This document shows, in pieces, positions 13,088-13,886 of a stretch of 13,886 bases of DNA; the stretch's first letter is position 1, and each line of letters starts with the position of its first letter. Origin of the DNA: Bacillota bacterium (GTDB taxonomy: Bacteria > Bacillota > Clostridia > Clostridiales > Clostridiaceae). The notes beneath the pieces are model-generated. The model ran no database searches. It was not told the DNA's origin and worked only from the letters and a program-made list of their open reading frames with translations. The stretch lies in NCBI GenBank assembly GCA_023440105.1, contig JAEXSY010000153.1:1-13886 (forward strand), written 5' to 3'. The translations under genes and the position numbers were made by a program.

Positions 13088-13886
13088 TTAGTTATTTGGT
13101 TTATGGTGTACCTCTTTTGTGGAATAATCAATAGGCAGGAAGATAAAACCGTTATTTTTACCATAATCTATAATTGCCTGCAGGGCATCAGCTGTAGTTG
13201 TCTTGGCTGAGGCATCATGCATAAGAACTATATTATCTCCGTTCTTAACTAAATTAGCAGTGACTTTTGAGACTATCTTGTTCTTACTAACAGTTGTCAT
13301 ATCTGTATCCCCGCTTTCTACATTCCAATCAAAACACTTATAGCCTTCCTTTTTTACTAGCTTGGCTAATCTGGTCATTATTCCTAAATTATAATCTCTG
13401 CTCACGGTGTTTGAACTTCCTCCAGGAAATCTAATTATTGAAGAATCACAGCCAGTGGTTTTTTTGATTTTATTTCTTAAGGTAGTTATATTCTTCATAA
13501 AGGCTTCCTCGGAAGAATAAATTTTACCGTATTCATGAGAATAACCATGGATGCCTATAGTATGTCCTTCTTTATAAATCCTTTTTACTAAGTGTTCATT
13601 TTCATTACTGTAATCAATTAAGAAAAAGGTTGCCTTAACATTATTAGCTTTTAAAATATCTAGTATTTTTGGAGTAACAGTACTGCTTGGACCATCATCA
13701 AAGGTTAGGTAAATTGCTCCACCAGTATTTTTAGGTGTTTTTGTAACAACCACTTCGCGAATTGCTGAAGCAGTGTTACCACTTTTATCTGTTGCATTAT
13801 AAGTAAGAGTGTAGGTACCGGCTCTTTTAGTGTCTACTTTTCCCTTAATAACTACTGAAGAGGAAATATCTCCATCGTATTTATCC
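13088..13886 (-). CDS. Polysaccharide deacetylase (NodB domain) with preceding Ig-like domain, 5'-truncated
   Basis: The C-terminal part of a carbohydrate esterase family 4 protein that removes N-acetyl groups from peptidoglycan or other envelope glycans. The frame is open to the window edge, giving 265 visible residues. The GTG at 13753 is internal. Visible residues 1-50 match the end of an Ig-like repeat (DUF5011 type: AGTYTLTYNATDKSGNTAS, 22-40), a spacer or wall-binding domain of secreted proteins. The NodB domain is complete: TFDDGP (61-66, base D63 and zinc ligand D64), HGYSH (113-117, zinc ligands H113 and H117), RFPGG (152-156), DWNVES (186-191) and LMHD with catalytic H223. All motifs are intact, so an active enzyme is expected. 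Signal peptide and start lie outside the window. The exact substrate cannot be told from sequence. Confidence 0.92.
   Translation of the reverse strand, partial: DKYDGDISSSVVIKGKVDTKRAGTYTLTYNATDKSGNTASAIREVVVTKTPKNTGGAIYLTFDDGPSSTVTPKILDILKANNVKATFFLIDYSNENEHLVKRIYKEGHTIGIHGYSHEYGKIYSSEEAFMKNITTLRNKIKKTTGCDSSIIRFPGGSSNTVSRDYNLGIMTRLAKLVKKEGYKCFDWNVESGDTDMTTVSKNKIVSKVTANLVKNGDNIVLMHDASAKTTTADALQAIIDYGKNNGFIFLPIDYSTKEVHHKPNN

Noticed and set aside
13751..13753. GTG as start of the polysaccharide deacetylase
   Set aside because: The frame continues upstream to the window edge and encodes a recognisable Ig-like domain; no ribosome site precedes the GTG.

Overview
The window is AT-rich DNA with strong AGGAGG-type ribosome sites, ATG/GTG starts and a DUF4317 gene. 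This points to a low-GC Firmicute of class Clostridia; no species is claimed. The content is mostly accessory: a defence or restriction-modification (RM) island followed by more ordinary chromosomal genes. I see no tRNA, rRNA, CRISPR array, transposase, integrase or attachment site.

Layout. (1) 1-2394 (+): the 3' part of a type I restriction R subunit (hsdR-like). It lacks its N-terminal nuclease domain because the window cuts it. A perfect 15-bp hairpin (2398-2435) closes it and also serves the convergent gene. (2) 2440-3729 (-): a protein with a possible PUA/EVE-like N-terminal domain and a candidate PD...ExE nuclease core. (3) 3902-8517 (+): a tight three-gene operon whose genes overlap by exactly 8 nt at both junctions. 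It encodes a 207-aa protein with an adenine-methyltransferase SAM motif but no NPPY, a 512-aa NPPY methyltransferase with a Cys/His insert and an unusual motif I, and an 822-aa GIY-YIG nuclease fused to an SF2 helicase. It looks like a self-contained ATP-dependent RM system. (4) 8580-8674: a terminator-like palindrome and a 25-bp tandem duplication. (5) 8737-9583: divergent RidA-family (-) and HxlR-family regulator (+) genes sharing a 106-bp control region with overlapping promoter elements and an inverted-repeat operator. (6) 9656-11452 (+): a 598-aa PD-(D/E)XK (PDDEXK_4-like) protein with a duplicated C-terminal module. It is followed by a palindrome closely related to the one at 8580. (7) 11550-12881 (-): a DUF4317 protein. 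(8) 13088-13886 (-): the C-terminal part of a secreted-type polysaccharide deacetylase with an Ig-like domain in front, cut by the window end.

How the parts work together. In the 3902-8517 operon, the methyltransferase pair would protect host DNA and the GIY-YIG/helicase would cut unmodified DNA after ATP-driven engagement. The type I R subunit and the two PD-(D/E)XK-like proteins nearby make this a typical defence cluster. The RidA/HxlR pair looks like a small autoregulated metabolic switch. The deacetylase would act on the cell envelope. The least described part is the division of methyltransferase motifs between two proteins coupled to a GIY-YIG helicase.
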